42,747 bases of DNA, taken from assembly GCA_028287745.1 (NCBI GenBank), contig JAQBPB010000054.1:1-42747 (forward strand), given 5' to 3'. Source of the DNA: Chloroflexota bacterium (GTDB lineage Bacteria; Chloroflexota; Chloroflexia; Chloroheliales; Chloroheliaceae). Below are positions 1 to 8,728 of this stretch, piece by piece. Position 1 is the stretch's first letter; every line of letters begins with the position of its first letter. Both the position numbers and the translations under genes were made by a program. Below the pieces are notes generated by a model. The model did no database searches. It saw only the letters and a program-made list of their open reading frames with translations, and was not told the origin of the DNA.

Positions 1-2090
1 TACCGGACGTAAGCCGCGCTAACCCCACCGTCTACCGTCAGCACCCCGCCGGTCGTCCGGCTGGAACGTGGCCCGGCAAAGAAGCTGATAGCCTCGGCGA
101 TATTCTCCGGGAAAATGTTTACCTTCAGGGTCGTCCGCTTGCGGTAAAACTCTTCCAGTTCTTCCGGCTTGATACCATAGCCCGCCGCCCGGGCATTTCG
201 CCAGCCGTCATCCCAGATCGAACTACCTTCCAGCACACCGTCCGGCAGCACCGTATTTACCCGGATACCGGACGCTCCGCCTTCTTCGGCCAGGCAGCGG
301 GCCAGGTGCAGTTCGGCCGCTTTTGCCGCGCTGTAAGCCGCCGCGTTCTTCCCGGCTGCCAGGCTGTTTTTGCTGGCGACATAAATCAGGTTCCCACCGG
401 TCCCCTGGGCCTTCCAGGCTTTGAAGGCCGCCCGGCTGACCAGGAAGTAGCCTTTCGCCAGGATATCAAAGGTGCGGTTCCAGTCGGCCAGGCTGGTATC
501 TTCAATTGAGGCGCTGATGGCAATCCCGGCGTTGCTGACCACAATATCCACCCCGCCGTAAGCCTGGATGGCTTGCTCGAAAGCATGCTGCACCGCTTCT
601 TCGCTGGTGACATTACAGTGGACCGCCATACCACGCCGGTAGCCGAATTTAGCCGTGATTTCCTCGGCTACCTTTTTGGCCCCGTCTTCGTTAATGTCGA
701 AAATAACCACGTGCGCCCCGTCCTGGGCCAGCCGCCAGGCGGTCGCCCGGCCAATCCCGCTGGCTCCGCCGGTCACTACCGCGACTTTGCCTTCCAGTTC
801 GCGTGGCGGCGGTTTCAGGCTGAGCTTGTAAATCTCCAGCGGCCAGTATTCCACCTTGAATACCTCGTCCGGGTTCAGGGCTTCAAAGCCGCCAAAAGTC
901 AGGCTGCCTTCGATTACCCGGATGGCCCGGTGGTACAACTGGGCGCTTACGTTAGCCAGCAGGGCATCCGCCCCGGCGGTTATCATGCCGATACCCGGTA
1001 TCAAAATCACCCGAGGGTAGGGGTCGAACATTTTGTCGGCCGGTTGGGCAAACGTTGTAAAATAGTCCTGGTAGCGCGAGACATAGGCTTCCAGCTCGAC
1101 CTGTAGCTGTTCAACCAGGGCCGCCGGTCCCTCCGCAGGCTGCCAGTTTACGAAAAGCGGCTGGCGCTTGGTATGCACCAGGTGGTCCGGACAGGCTACG
1201 CCCAGTTGCGACAGAGGCCCAGCCCCGGCCGTACCCACGAAATCCATCACGTCCTGGCCGTTATCGTACTCCAAAATCGCCGGTTGGCGGGTACTCAGGG
1301 TACCGCGCAGGGGCGGCATAACCGTATTCAATACCTTGCCGCATTCTGCGGCCCCGACCGGCGGCACATCCACACCGGGGAATATTTTCCGGTCACCCCG
1401 GTTCTGGGCGATAAAGCTTTCAGCTTCCTGCAACACCTTGATAGTCTGGTTATAGCACTCCTGGCTGGTATCGCCCCAGGTCAATAACCCGTGTTTAGCC
1501 AGCACGACCAGTTCGGCTTTCGGGTTGGCCCGCACGCCTTCCCCGACCCATTTGCTCAACAGAAAACCGGGCCGGGTGTAATCCACCCAGACCATCCGCT
1601 CGCCCCAGATTTGTTCGCACAGTTCCTTGCCGTTAGGGGCGCAGGACAGGCTGATAATCGCGTCCGGGTGAGTATGGTCCACGTGTTGGGCCGGGAAAAA
1701 GGCATGTAAAAGCGTTTCGATGGACTGGCGCGGTCTACCCAGCGCGAAAGTGCTTTTAGCCAGGTAGTCAATCATGTCCTCGTCACTCATGTTGTCGCGT
1801 TCAAGCAAGGGCAAGAGTTCGGCCAACCGCAGCCCGGCAAAGCCCTGCTCGGTCACGGTTGCCAGGTCACTACCGGAACCTTTGACCCATAAAACCTCAG
1901 TCGGGCGGCCCAGGTGGTCGGTCTCTACCCGTTTGGCCGACGTATTGCAGCCGTAAATATTGGCAATAGTCCGGTCACTACCCAGCAGGTTAGAGCGGTA
2001 AACCAGGCCTTCCAGGGCCGCTTTCTGCTGAGCCGCCGCGTCATTCCACCGGTTTTCCGGTATGCGCAGCGTTTTCTCAATAGTTGACAT
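1..2090 (-). CDS. rhaEW: Bifunctional rhamnulose-1-phosphate aldolase / L-lactaldehyde dehydrogenase (3' end at window edge)
   Basis: Last visible gene of the rhamnose operon. The N-terminal half (about residues 1-400) is a class II aldolase domain that should split L-rhamnulose-1-phosphate into DHAP and L-lactaldehyde; the zinc-type motif HVDHTHPDA and a later AKHGL are visible. The C-terminal half (about 430-696) is a short-chain dehydrogenase with the NAD motif TGGASGIG, the NAG motif, and YSAAK as catalytic Tyr/Lys. It should act on the lactaldehyde. The fusion matches the YuxG/RhaEW family, known from Bacillus and Chloroflexus and about 690-700 residues long. The frame reaches GGVSAAYVR at base 3, and the next codon begins TA. 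Very little, perhaps only the stop codon, is missing. The ATG is preceded by AGGAGA at 7 nt and lies 27 nt after rhaI. Confidence 0.9.
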   Translation of the reverse strand, partial: MSTIEKTLRIPENRWNDAAAQQKAALEGLVYRSNLLGSDRTIANIYGCNTSAKRVETDHLGRPTEVLWVKGSGSDLATVTEQGFAGLRLAELLPLLERDNMSDEDMIDYLAKSTFALGRPRQSIETLLHAFFPAQHVDHTHPDAIISLSCAPNGKELCEQIWGERMVWVDYTRPGFLLSKWVGEGVRANPKAELVVLAKHGLLTWGDTSQECYNQTIKVLQEAESFIAQNRGDRKIFPGVDVPPVGAAECGKVLNTVMPPLRGTLSTRQPAILEYDNGQDVMDFVGTAGAGPLSQLGVACPDHLVHTKRQPLFVNWQPAEGPAALVEQLQVELEAYVSRYQDYFTTFAQPADKMFDPYPRVILIPGIGMITAGADALLANVSAQLYHRAIRVIEGSLTFGGFEALNPDEVFKVEYWPLEIYKLSLKPPPRELEGKVAVVTGGASGIGRATAWRLAQDGAHVVIFDINEDGAKKVAEEITAKFGYRRGMAVHCNVTSEEAVQHAFEQAIQAYGGVDIVVSNAGIAISASIEDTSLADWNRTFDILAKGYFLVSRAAFKAWKAQGTGGNLIYVASKNSLAAGKNAAAYSAAKAAELHLARCLAEEGGASGIRVNTVLPDGVLEGSSIWDDGWRNARAAGYGIKPEELEEFYRKRTTLKVNIFPENIAEAISFFAGPRSSRTTGGVLTVDGGVSAAYVR

Positions 2091-2117
2091 CCAAATTTCT
2101 CCTGAACATTCGCTTAA

Positions 2118-3377
2118 TTATTGAAAGCCCCCGTTAGTAGCAGCCACCCCGCGTTCAGCCTGGATTTTTTCTTCGTAACCACTGCTCCGGTAGGCCGCCA
2201 GCGGGTCAGCCGGTTTGCCCATTTCTTCGCGCACCTGGGCCAGCAAGGGCCGTACATCCGTCCGGTAGGCATCGGTAATAATGCGGTGAGCTTCCAAAAC
2301 TTCCCCGGCAGCCTGGGCGGCGGCCAGTTTCTCGCGCTCGACCAGCAAGGCTTTGGCGTAAATCTCCTGGCAGTTCATCACGGAATAGATAATCGCCCCG
2401 ATTTTCCCTTCGATGTTATGGCACTGGTCGAGCATATAGGCCACCTGGCGGGCATTATTAGCCGCCACCTTGTGGTCGCTGTATTCCGCGCTGACCAGTT
2501 CGTGATAGATCAGGAAAAGCTGATAGGGATTAACGCTGCCCACCATCAGGTCGTCGTCGCCGTACTTGCGGTCGTTAAAGTCGAACCCGCCCAGTTTGCC
2601 TTCGTCCAGCAGGAAAGAGACAATCTGCTCGATATTTACCGCCTGGGCGTGATGTCCCAGATCAACCACCACCTGGGCTTTTTCACCCAGCTTCTGGCAC
2701 ATTCCGTAGGCCGTACCCCAGTCCGGTACGTCCGTACTGTAAAAGGCCGGTTCATAGAATTTGTACTCCAGGAGCATCCGGCTGCCTTCCGGCAGTCGGT
2801 CGTAGACCGTTTTCAAGGCTTCTTCCATGCGCTGCTTGCGGCCCCGTAGGCTGTCCTGGCCGGGGTAGTTGGTTCCGTCGGCGAACCACAGCTTGAGGTT
2901 ATCGCTGTTAACTTTAGTCATTATGTCGCAGCATTCCAGGATATGGTCCAGGGCCAACTGGCGCGTACCCGGTTTAGGATTACTTACCGAACCCAGCCGG
3001 TAGGCGTTGTCCTGGAACACATTCGAGTTTATCGCCCCTAGCTGGATGCCCTGGGCATTGGCATACTGGTTCATCGCCACGTAATCGCCATCTTCCGGCT
3101 TGTCCCAGGGAATATGTAAAGCGACCGTCGGGGCTACCCCGGTCAGGCGCTGGACCGTCGCGGCATCATCAATTTTCTGGCGGGTGGTTGTAGCCGCCCC
3201 CGGGTGAGGGAAAGCCTTGAAGCGAGTGCCGCTGTTAGCAAATGCCCAGCTGGCGGTTTCAATTTTCTGGTTTTTGAGAGCTTCTTTTACCTGGTCTATT
3301 GAAATTCCCTGGGCGTCCAGAGTTTCGGCCAGCAATTCATAGCCTGCCTGGTGGCCTGTTTCTCTTAACTTTTGCAT
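2118..3377 (-). CDS. rhaI: L-rhamnose isomerase
   Basis: Converts L-rhamnose to L-rhamnulose in the cytoplasm, the first committed step of the pathway. The 419-residue protein looks like the Pseudomonas/Agrobacterium-type TIM-barrel isomerase (RhaI) rather than E. coli RhaA. Metal- and substrate-binding stretches are visible: [31 protein letters not shown] and [19 protein letters not shown] supply the Glu, His and Asp residues expected of this fold. The ATG is preceded by AAGGAG at 8 nt. It sits 26 nt downstream of rhaM and 27 nt upstream of rhaEW, so the three are almost certainly co-transcribed. No disruption is seen. Confidence 0.93.
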   Translation of the reverse strand: MQKLRETGHQAGYELLAETLDAQGISIDQVKEALKNQKIETASWAFANSGTRFKAFPHPGAATTTRQKIDDAATVQRLTGVAPTVALHIPWDKPEDGDYVAMNQYANAQGIQLGAINSNVFQDNAYRLGSVSNPKPGTRQLALDHILECCDIMTKVNSDNLKLWFADGTNYPGQDSLRGRKQRMEEALKTVYDRLPEGSRMLLEYKFYEPAFYSTDVPDWGTAYGMCQKLGEKAQVVVDLGHHAQAVNIEQIVSFLLDEGKLGGFDFNDRKYGDDDLMVGSVNPYQLFLIYHELVSAEYSDHKVAANNARQVAYMLDQCHNIEGKIGAIIYSVMNCQEIYAKALLVEREKLAAAQAAGEVLEAHRIITDAYRTDVRPLLAQVREEMGKPADPLAAYRSSGYEEKIQAERGVAATNGGFQ

Positions 3378-3403
3378 TCAACACACTCCTTCTTATCTGT
3401 ATT

Positions 3404-3718
3404 TCAGTCCAGATGGAACATCTGGGGTAAGAGAGCCGGGAAATTATGTTCCGGTTCGACTTCTCTTTCTATCAGGTCTTTCATCGACTCTTCCCAGCGG
3501 GCCGCCGTTGGGTCCTGGGCTAAATATTCCGTCATATACTTAAAATCTTCGACTTCCAGGTAGGCGAATAATTGCAGGTCATTTCGAAAGATATTGTAAT
3601 TTCTAATCCCGGCCTGTTTCAGGGTAGCCGCCATTTCGGGCCAGATTTCGGCATGCCGGCGCAGGTATTCCGCCTCGTTGCCGGGCTTTAACTTCATCAG
3701 AAACGCAATACGCTGCAT
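3404..3718 (-). CDS. rhaM: L-rhamnose mutarotase
   Basis: Interconverts the alpha and beta anomers of L-rhamnose to feed the isomerase. At 104 residues it has the usual length of the RhaM/RhaU family. The sequence shows the family hallmarks: an N-terminal MQRIAFLMKLKPG strand, then RRHAEIWPEM, GIRNYNIF, LFAYLEVEDF, and a C-terminal Trp-containing helix (ARWEESMKDL). An AAAGGA ribosome site lies 5 nt before the ATG. It lies between the DeoR-type regulator and rhaI, which supports the assignment. Confidence 0.92.
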   Translation of the reverse strand: MQRIAFLMKLKPGNEAEYLRRHAEIWPEMAATLKQAGIRNYNIFRNDLQLFAYLEVEDFKYMTEYLAQDPTAARWEESMKDLIEREVEPEHNFPALLPQMFHLD

Positions 3719-3752
3719 AACCGTCCTTTTCAGCCCTTCAGGGCCGCTAAAT

Positions 3753-4544
3753 TCAAACTACCGAAACCGACAGGCCGTTTTCGATAAAAGGCAAGCTGCG
3801 TTCTTTAGCGCCAGTCCCGGCCGTAATCAGCCGGTCTATCCGGTCGAAAGGGCAAAAGGAGGAGAAAGAAGCCTGGCCTAACTTGGTGCTGTCCACGACC
3901 GCGATTACCTGGTTGGTATGGCGGCTCATCAAAGCTTTAAGCTGGGCCTCCTGTATATTGCTTTCGCTCAAACCATGCTGCAAGGACAGGCCCCTGGCCG
4001 AAAAGAAACCTTTCCCGGCGTGCAGCCGGGAAAGCACTTCCTCACCCAGCGTTCCCACCAGCGAACCGGTATCACCACGCACAATACCGCCCAGGCAGAC
4101 CACCGTCAGGGACGGGTTATTGCCCAGTTCCAGGGCGGTATACAGCCCGTTGGTAATGATATACAGGTCTTTTTTAAGCTCTTTGATACGCTGGGCAATC
4201 GCAAAAGCGGTGGTGCTGGCATCCAGCAGGAGCGTATCGCCGTCTTCGATCAAATCTACCGCTGCTGCCGCGATGGCCTGTTTCTCAAACTTCTGGATTT
4301 CCAGGCGCGAGGCAAACGAACCCTCTTTCCGGCCTGGTGCCGGTAAGGCCGCGCCACCCCAGGTCCGCTGCAAAGCTCCTTCTTTTTCCAGGGCAATCAG
4401 GTCCTGGCGAACGGTCACATCCGAAACCGCCAGGGCCTGGCTTATCTCACGGACGGTCAACTGCTGGCGTTCTTCCAGGAGTTGAAGGATTTGCCGCCTC
4501 CGTTCGGCTAAATTCCGGCCAATTAAAACGGCCTCTTCTGCCAT
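3753..4544 (-). CDS. DeoR-family transcriptional regulator of the rhamnose operon
   Basis: 263-residue DeoR-type regulator. An N-terminal winged helix-turn-helix (about residues 13-65, with RRQILQLLEERQQLTVREIS and SDVTVRQDLIALEKEG) is followed by a sugar-phosphate-sensing DeoRC domain. That domain includes DGDTLLLDASTTAFAIAQ, ITNGL, VVCLGGIVRGDTGSLVG and VVDSTKLG. It is the first gene of the rhaM-rhaI-rhaEW operon, 34 nt before rhaM, and is transcribed away from an aldo/keto reductase. From this position I infer that it controls the rhamnose genes, probably through the palindrome at 4682-4701. DeoR-type rhamnose regulators are known in other phyla including Chloroflexi. The effector cannot be read from the sequence. 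Confidence 0.85.
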   Translation of the reverse strand: MAEEAVLIGRNLAERRRQILQLLEERQQLTVREISQALAVSDVTVRQDLIALEKEGALQRTWGGAALPAPGRKEGSFASRLEIQKFEKQAIAAAAVDLIEDGDTLLLDASTTAFAIAQRIKELKKDLYIITNGLYTALELGNNPSLTVVCLGGIVRGDTGSLVGTLGEEVLSRLHAGKGFFSARGLSLQHGLSESNIQEAQLKALMSRHTNQVIAVVDSTKLGQASFSSFCPFDRIDRLITAGTGAKERSLPFIENGLSVSVV

Positions 4545-4601
4545 ATCTACCCCTGATATTTTGCGTTATATATTTGTTTTGATGAAATTTCTAATAATTT
4601 A

Positions 4602-4630
4602 GTTATAACATTCTTTTGAATTACCGTCAA
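4602..4630 (-). promoter_or_regulatory. Sigma-A-type promoter of the rhamnose operon
   Basis: On the minus strand a -35 TTGACG (4625-4630) and a -10 TATAAC (4602-4607) are separated by exactly 17 nt. The predicted start lies about 50 nt before the regulator's ATG. Each hexamer differs from consensus at one position. Confidence 0.7.
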
Positions 4631-4681
4631 TATCCTTCGATAAATTTAAACTCAAAAGAAACTCATAACCCTGGTGGTTGG

Positions 4682-4701
4682 TTTAACCTATATAGGTTAA
4701 A
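4682..4701. promoter_or_regulatory. Perfect 20-bp palindrome, candidate operator
   Basis: TTTAACCTATATAGGTTAAA is identical to its own reverse complement. It lies in the 400-bp divergent region, upstream of both the rhamnose-operon promoter (4602-4630, minus) and the candidate promoter of the aldo/keto reductase (4741-4770, plus). Its position and AT-rich symmetric form suit a dimeric regulator such as the adjacent DeoR protein. The assignment to that protein is inference. Confidence 0.6.
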
Positions 4702-4740
4702 TATTTTTAGGGATATGACGTACGTATTTTCTATCTTTAT

Positions 4741-4770
4741 TTGCTTTCTCATTTCCTAAACGCGTATAAT
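4741..4770 (+). promoter_or_regulatory. Candidate promoter of the aldo/keto reductase-alcohol dehydrogenase pair
   Basis: A perfect -10 TATAAT (4765-4770) has a weak -35 TTGCTT (4741-4746) 18 nt upstream. A transcript from about 4777 would carry a leader of about 170 nt before the chosen TTG start at 4946. Confidence 0.5.
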
Positions 4771-4945
4771 TCTGGCACGCTTTCCCAAAGTCTTGAAAGA
4801 AAAACGCCTGTTGCCTGCCAGTGAAATAATACCATTGCAGCCAGAAATACCCTGTTCAAAGCCTTGCCGGCATTTTAAGCCCTTTACCCCTGCGATGGTT
4901 CAGGGCCGGAAATGCTCGCCGCTACCACCGGTTGGAGGTTTAACA

Positions 4946-5920
4946 TTGAAATATAGGAACATTCCCACAACCAGCCTGAACCCGTCCGTAATCTGCCTGG
5001 GTGGCGGGCCTTTAGGGGTTGATTTAAGCAAAGAAACCTCCTTTGCCTTGCTGGATCGGTTTTACGCCGGGGGCGGTAACTTTATAGATACTGCCCTGGT
5101 CTACGGTGAATGGCTGCCTGACGGCAAGGGCTTATCGGAGAAAACTATCGGTAACTGGCTTAAGGCCCGGTCCAACCGTAGTGAGATTATTATTGGCACC
5201 AAAGGCGCGCATCCCCGGTTATCTACCATGCAGGTTGGCCGCCTATCCGAGCCTGAAATTAGCGCCGACCTGGACGAAAGCCTGCAAAACCTGCAGACCG
5301 GATATATTGACCTCTACTGGCTGCACCGCGACGACCCTTCTCGCCCGGTAGCCGAAATATTAACTATCCTTAACGAGCAGGTCCGGGCCGGGAAAATCCG
5401 GTACTTTGGCTGCTCCAACTGGTCGGAAAGTCGTATCCGCGAAGCCCAGGAGTACGCCGCCGCCCACGGGTTACAACCTTTCGCCGGGGACCAGGTGATG
5501 TATAGTTTTGCCACTCCCAACCCGGCAGCCATCACTGACCAGACCCTGGTAACCATGAACGCCGGGCTGAAAACCTATCACCAGTCCAGCGGCCTGGCCG
5601 CAATGGCGTACAACTCACAGGCCCGGGGCTTTTTTGCTAAAATTGACCTGGCTGGTGGAGCGGTCGAAAACCTGGCCCCTTCTTTGAGAAAAACTTACGC
5701 GAACCCGGAAAATCTACAGAAGTATGCGCGCCTGAAACACCTTTCCGCCACCCTCGGCTGGCCGGTTAGCGCCCTCTCGCTGGCTTATTTGCTGGCCCAG
5801 CCTTTCCCGGTCTACCCCATCTCAGGCAGCACCACGCTGGCACAATTGCAAGATAACTTGCAGGCCGCCAATATCGGACTGGACTCTTCTCAGGCGGCTT
5901 TCCTGGAACGGGGAGAGTAA
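4946..5920 (+). CDS. Aldo/keto reductase
   Basis: NAD(P)H-dependent oxidoreductase of the AKR superfamily (TIM barrel). With a TTG start at 4946 it is 324 residues, normal for the family, and has the full catalytic tetrad Asp48, Tyr53, Lys86 and His127 (FIDTALVYGEW, GTKGAHP, YWLHRDD). I chose 4946 because GGAGG lies 7 nt upstream and the AKR fold begins there. The frame stays open to a TTG at 4793, but the extra 51 residues have no AKR character. It is divergent from the rhamnose operon and followed after 57 nt by a zinc alcohol dehydrogenase. A role in lactaldehyde, propanediol or another sugar-derived aldehyde is possible, but the substrate is unknown. Confidence 0.82.
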   Translation: MKYRNIPTTSLNPSVICLGGGPLGVDLSKETSFALLDRFYAGGGNFIDTALVYGEWLPDGKGLSEKTIGNWLKARSNRSEIIIGTKGAHPRLSTMQVGRLSEPEISADLDESLQNLQTGYIDLYWLHRDDPSRPVAEILTILNEQVRAGKIRYFGCSNWSESRIREAQEYAAAHGLQPFAGDQVMYSFATPNPAAITDQTLVTMNAGLKTYHQSSGLAAMAYNSQARGFFAKIDLAGGAVENLAPSLRKTYANPENLQKYARLKHLSATLGWPVSALSLAYLLAQPFPVYPISGSTTLAQLQDNLQAANIGLDSSQAAFLERGE

Positions 5921-5977
5921 ATTCTAAGGCGGAAAGTACTGTCATACCTGTTAAGCGGTCAGGAGAATGGAGAATTT

Positions 5978-7111
5978 ATGACAACATTCAAAGGTGAACT
6001 GGAGTTAGCCGGACAGAAAATACCGCAGACCATGAAAGCGGTCGTAAATTATGCCCCACGTGACTACCGCCTGGAAGAAGTCGATGTGCCGGAAGTCGGC
6101 CCGGACGAAATTTTGATTAAAGTCGAGTCCTGTGGGGTCTGCGCCAGCGATGTAAAGTGCTACGAAGGGGCCGAATCACTCTGGGGCGGTGGTGGTAGCC
6201 CCATGTATGTGAAAGCCCCGGTCATTCCCGGTCACGAATTTATCGGCCATGTCGCTAAAATGGGCGAACGCGCCGCTCAAACCCGCAACCTCATACCGGG
6301 CGACCGCGTAATCGCCGAGCAGATTGTACCCTGCTGGAAATGCCGCTATTGCAAGCGCGGCCAGTACTGGATGTGCCAGGTCCACGATATTTTTGGGTTC
6401 CAGAAAAATGTCAATGGAGCCTGGGCCGAGTACATGAAGTTCCCCGTAGAGGCCCTTATTCACAAAGTGCCGGTGGATATTCCCGAAAGGTTGGCCGTCC
6501 TGGTCGAACCCCTGAGTTGCTCCATACACGCGGTCGAACGGGGCCGGATCGAGTTTGGGGATGTGGTCGTACTGGCCGGGGCCGGGCCTTTAGGGCTGGG
6601 TATGATCGGCCCTGCCAGGCGCAAGACCCCCAGCAAATTGATCGTGCTGGATTTGAATGACCGCCGCCTGGAACTGGCTAAACACATGGGCGCGGATTTG
6701 GTCCTCAACCCGGCCAGGGAAGATGTCGTAGCCAGAGTCCTGGAAATTACCGATGGTTACGGCTGTGATGTCTATATCGAGTCAACCGGCCATCCGGCCA
6801 GTGTCGGCCAGGGTTTAGCCATGATACGAAAACTGGGCCGGTTCGTCGAATTCAGTGTCTTCAACCAGCCCGCCACGGTGGATTGGAGCATCATCGGCGA
6901 CCGTAAAGAGCTCGATATCTACGGCGCGCACCTGGGCCCCTACACCTACCCCATTGCCATAGAATTTCTCGACAAAGGGTTGGTCGATATGGAAGGTGTC
7001 GTAACTCACGTGCTGCCACTGGAAGACTACGAAAGCGCCATTGAAATGGTCCATACCGGCAAGGAATCTATCAAAGTCGTCCTGAAACCTGGACTGGTCA
7101 AAGGGAGTTAA
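5978..7111 (+). CDS. Zinc-dependent alcohol dehydrogenase, erythritol/L-threitol dehydrogenase-like
   Basis: 377-residue medium-chain dehydrogenase. The catalytic zinc site is Cys52 (ESCGVCASD), His86 and Glu87 (PGHEF). The structural zinc site has four cysteines at 119, 122, 125 and 133 (CWKCRYCKRGQYWMC). The Rossmann motif GAGPLGLG follows near residue 204. The stretch IAEQIVPCWKCRYCKRGQYW and the following HDIFGFQ are what I recall for erythritol/L-threitol dehydrogenases, so a polyol or diol is the likely substrate. It probably forms an operon with the aldo/keto reductase. Its place beside the rhamnose operon raises the possibility that it oxidises or forms L-1,2-propanediol, but this is inference. 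Confidence 0.8.
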   Translation: MTTFKGELELAGQKIPQTMKAVVNYAPRDYRLEEVDVPEVGPDEILIKVESCGVCASDVKCYEGAESLWGGGGSPMYVKAPVIPGHEFIGHVAKMGERAAQTRNLIPGDRVIAEQIVPCWKCRYCKRGQYWMCQVHDIFGFQKNVNGAWAEYMKFPVEALIHKVPVDIPERLAVLVEPLSCSIHAVERGRIEFGDVVVLAGAGPLGLGMIGPARRKTPSKLIVLDLNDRRLELAKHMGADLVLNPAREDVVARVLEITDGYGCDVYIESTGHPASVGQGLAMIRKLGRFVEFSVFNQPATVDWSIIGDRKELDIYGAHLGPYTYPIAIEFLDKGLVDMEGVVTHVLPLEDYESAIEMVHTGKESIKVVLKPGLVKGS

Positions 7112-7157
7112 AGTCCCGTTCGCGGCGGCAGAAGAAGCAAAACCCCGTTAGCAAGGA

Positions 7158-7189
7158 CTTAAAAAGGGGCGGTTTTGTCCCTTTTTAAG
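7158..7189. terminator. Bidirectional hairpin terminator overlapping a stop codon
   Basis: Perfect 11-bp stem CTTAAAAAGGG / CCCTTTTTAAG (7158-7168 and 7179-7189) with a 10-nt loop. It lies between the convergent alcohol dehydrogenase and PP-loop genes. It contains the stop codon and last ten or so codons of the minus-strand gene, so hairpin and coding sequence overlap. Confidence 0.6.
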
Positions 7190-8532
7190 AAGCCTGGCAA
7201 TTTCGGCCTGGTTGTCTTCTTGAGTTCTTTCTCCAAACTCTTGCCCCATTGGCTGGCGTCGGCGATGCCCCGGTTCATATTCCGGTTATTCTCTTCGAGG
7301 CTGTTGGCCCAGGCGGTCATGTCCTTTAAAAGTTCGTGGCGCTCCGCCATCTTCTTCTCCAACAAAGCCATTCTTTTAGCGCTGCCCCCCTTAAGGGTAT
7401 TGGTCACACACTGCCTGACTGCTAGCTCCAGTTCGGGGTCTGTCCCCAGTCCCTCGATTCTTGCCAGCATATCCTGCCAGGGCTGTAAGACATACTCCGG
7501 GATAGGCATCACGGCCAGGGCCGCTAAATCCAGGGGGCGGGCAAAGACCGGGCAGCGTTCAAGGGCTCCTTCACCTCGCAATGTCACCATTGTCCGGATA
7601 CACTTCTCACACTCGCCGCAGTTATAGGCCCGGTTCTGCCCGTAGTTAAGACATACCCGCAGGTTATCCAGCGCGATTTGTGAGGTAGCAATCGCTCCGG
7701 TCTTGCGCAGCCGGATGAACTCGCCCCCATCGTGGACTATCTCCACTTTTTCCGTACTCCATAAATGGTCCAGCACCGGGTGCGAGCCCCACGGCACTAA
7801 ATCGTCATAGGAATAAGAAGAAGCAAAATAAACCTTGCTGAAGCGGTTGGCTAGCAACTGGGCCAGCGCCGCCATAGCCGCCCCGTGATAAAAGCCCCAA
7901 CTGACGTAATTATCACTGAAATCCTGGAGGTCCGCCTCTACTTCAATAAATTCCTTACTCAGTTGCCTGGCTACCTGCCGGAGCCGCTGGCAAATCGTCC
8001 GGCGAAATTCCCGGTTATCAGGGTGCGGGTAAATATCAAAACCGGCGCTGACAAAAACCAGGCTGTCGATTTCGTCCAGGTGCTTTAACAGGGTATAAAA
8101 AGAGTCCACTCCGCCGGAAAACAGGCAGGCCACCCCGTTTTGGTTTACCCGGCCCGGTTTCGACAACTTTCCCAAAAAGGCACCGGTCCCGGCCTTGATT
8201 TTACCGGCTAGCCCGGCCGGAGCCGCCATATTAGCCGGGACATAGATTGGTACCCGGTGTAATTGTGAATCCCAGGTCTGGAAAATACCCTGGACCGTCG
8301 CCAGGTTACTTAAAAGCTGCGGGGAAACCGGGAGGTCAAGCTTAATAGGCAACCGCTCCGCCATAGCCGGTAACAGCGCCAGGCACAAAAAAGGCTCGAT
8401 ACCTTCGTAAACAGGGCTACCTTCAATTGTGAAACTGACTTGATGCTGTTGGTCTGCCAGGTTTATCCGGGCCGAGGCCTTAATTTTGTTTTCAGGTAAC
8501 CGGCATATTTTATGGTCGGTGATAGTGATCAA
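7159..8532 (-). CDS. QueC-like PP-loop ATPase, function unknown
   Basis: 457 residues. The PP-loop signature SGGVDS (139-144) marks an N-type ATP pyrophosphatase, which adenylates a substrate. Cysteines at 294, 305, 308 and 311 (CGECEKC) resemble the zinc site of QueC, the 7-cyano-7-deazaguanine synthase. The protein is nearly twice QueC length: about 130 residues precede the PP-loop, and a charged helical tail, probably coiled coil, covers about 375-445. No queuosine genes lie nearby, so housekeeping QueC is unlikely. QueC-like proteins also occur in sugar or peptide modification and in defence systems such as Qat, but the neighbours here give no support for a particular choice. A hairpin terminator covers its 3' end. 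The start is an ATG at 8532. Confidence 0.6.
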   Translation of the reverse strand: MITITDHKICRLPENKIKASARINLADQQHQVSFTIEGSPVYEGIEPFLCLALLPAMAERLPIKLDLPVSPQLLSNLATVQGIFQTWDSQLHRVPIYVPANMAAPAGLAGKIKAGTGAFLGKLSKPGRVNQNGVACLFSGGVDSFYTLLKHLDEIDSLVFVSAGFDIYPHPDNREFRRTICQRLRQVARQLSKEFIEVEADLQDFSDNYVSWGFYHGAAMAALAQLLANRFSKVYFASSYSYDDLVPWGSHPVLDHLWSTEKVEIVHDGGEFIRLRKTGAIATSQIALDNLRVCLNYGQNRAYNCGECEKCIRTMVTLRGEGALERCPVFARPLDLAALAVMPIPEYVLQPWQDMLARIEGLGTDPELELAVRQCVTNTLKGGSAKRMALLEKKMAERHELLKDMTAWANSLEENNRNMNRGIADASQWGKSLEKELKKTTRPKLPGFLKRDKTAPF

Positions 8533-8661
8533 GCAGCTTTCCCCTGATCAGGGTAAAGGTCGTAAAACCCGAACCCGGTGTTTTAAATTAGCCCGGATTT
8601 TAACACATCAGGGAACAGCCAGGCCAAAGTGCCGCTTTCGGTGGGGCAAGGCCCCGATTTA

Positions 8662-8712
8662 AATTAAAAAGAGCCTGCCATGTCGTTAAAACATATCAGG
8701 TTCTTTTTAATT
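8662..8712 (-). terminator. Rho-independent terminator of the small basic protein gene
   Basis: A 16-nt arm (8662-8677) pairs with 8697-8712 with one G-U/mismatch position. An A-tract on one side and a T-tract on the other are part of the stem. It lies 17 nt past the stop of the gene ending at 8729 and separates it from the PP-loop gene. Confidence 0.75.
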
Positions 8713-8728
8713 CTAAAAGAAGAAAACC

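Noticed and set aside
573..1106. 177-codon plus-strand frame opposite rhaEW
   Set aside because: It is the antisense shadow of the high-GC rhaEW gene, with no ribosome site and no domain-like sequence.
4793..4945. 51-residue N-terminal extension of the aldo/keto reductase
   Set aside because: It is in frame but lacks a ribosome site and AKR character, while the TTG at 4946 has GGAGG at 7 nt and gives a normal-length enzyme.
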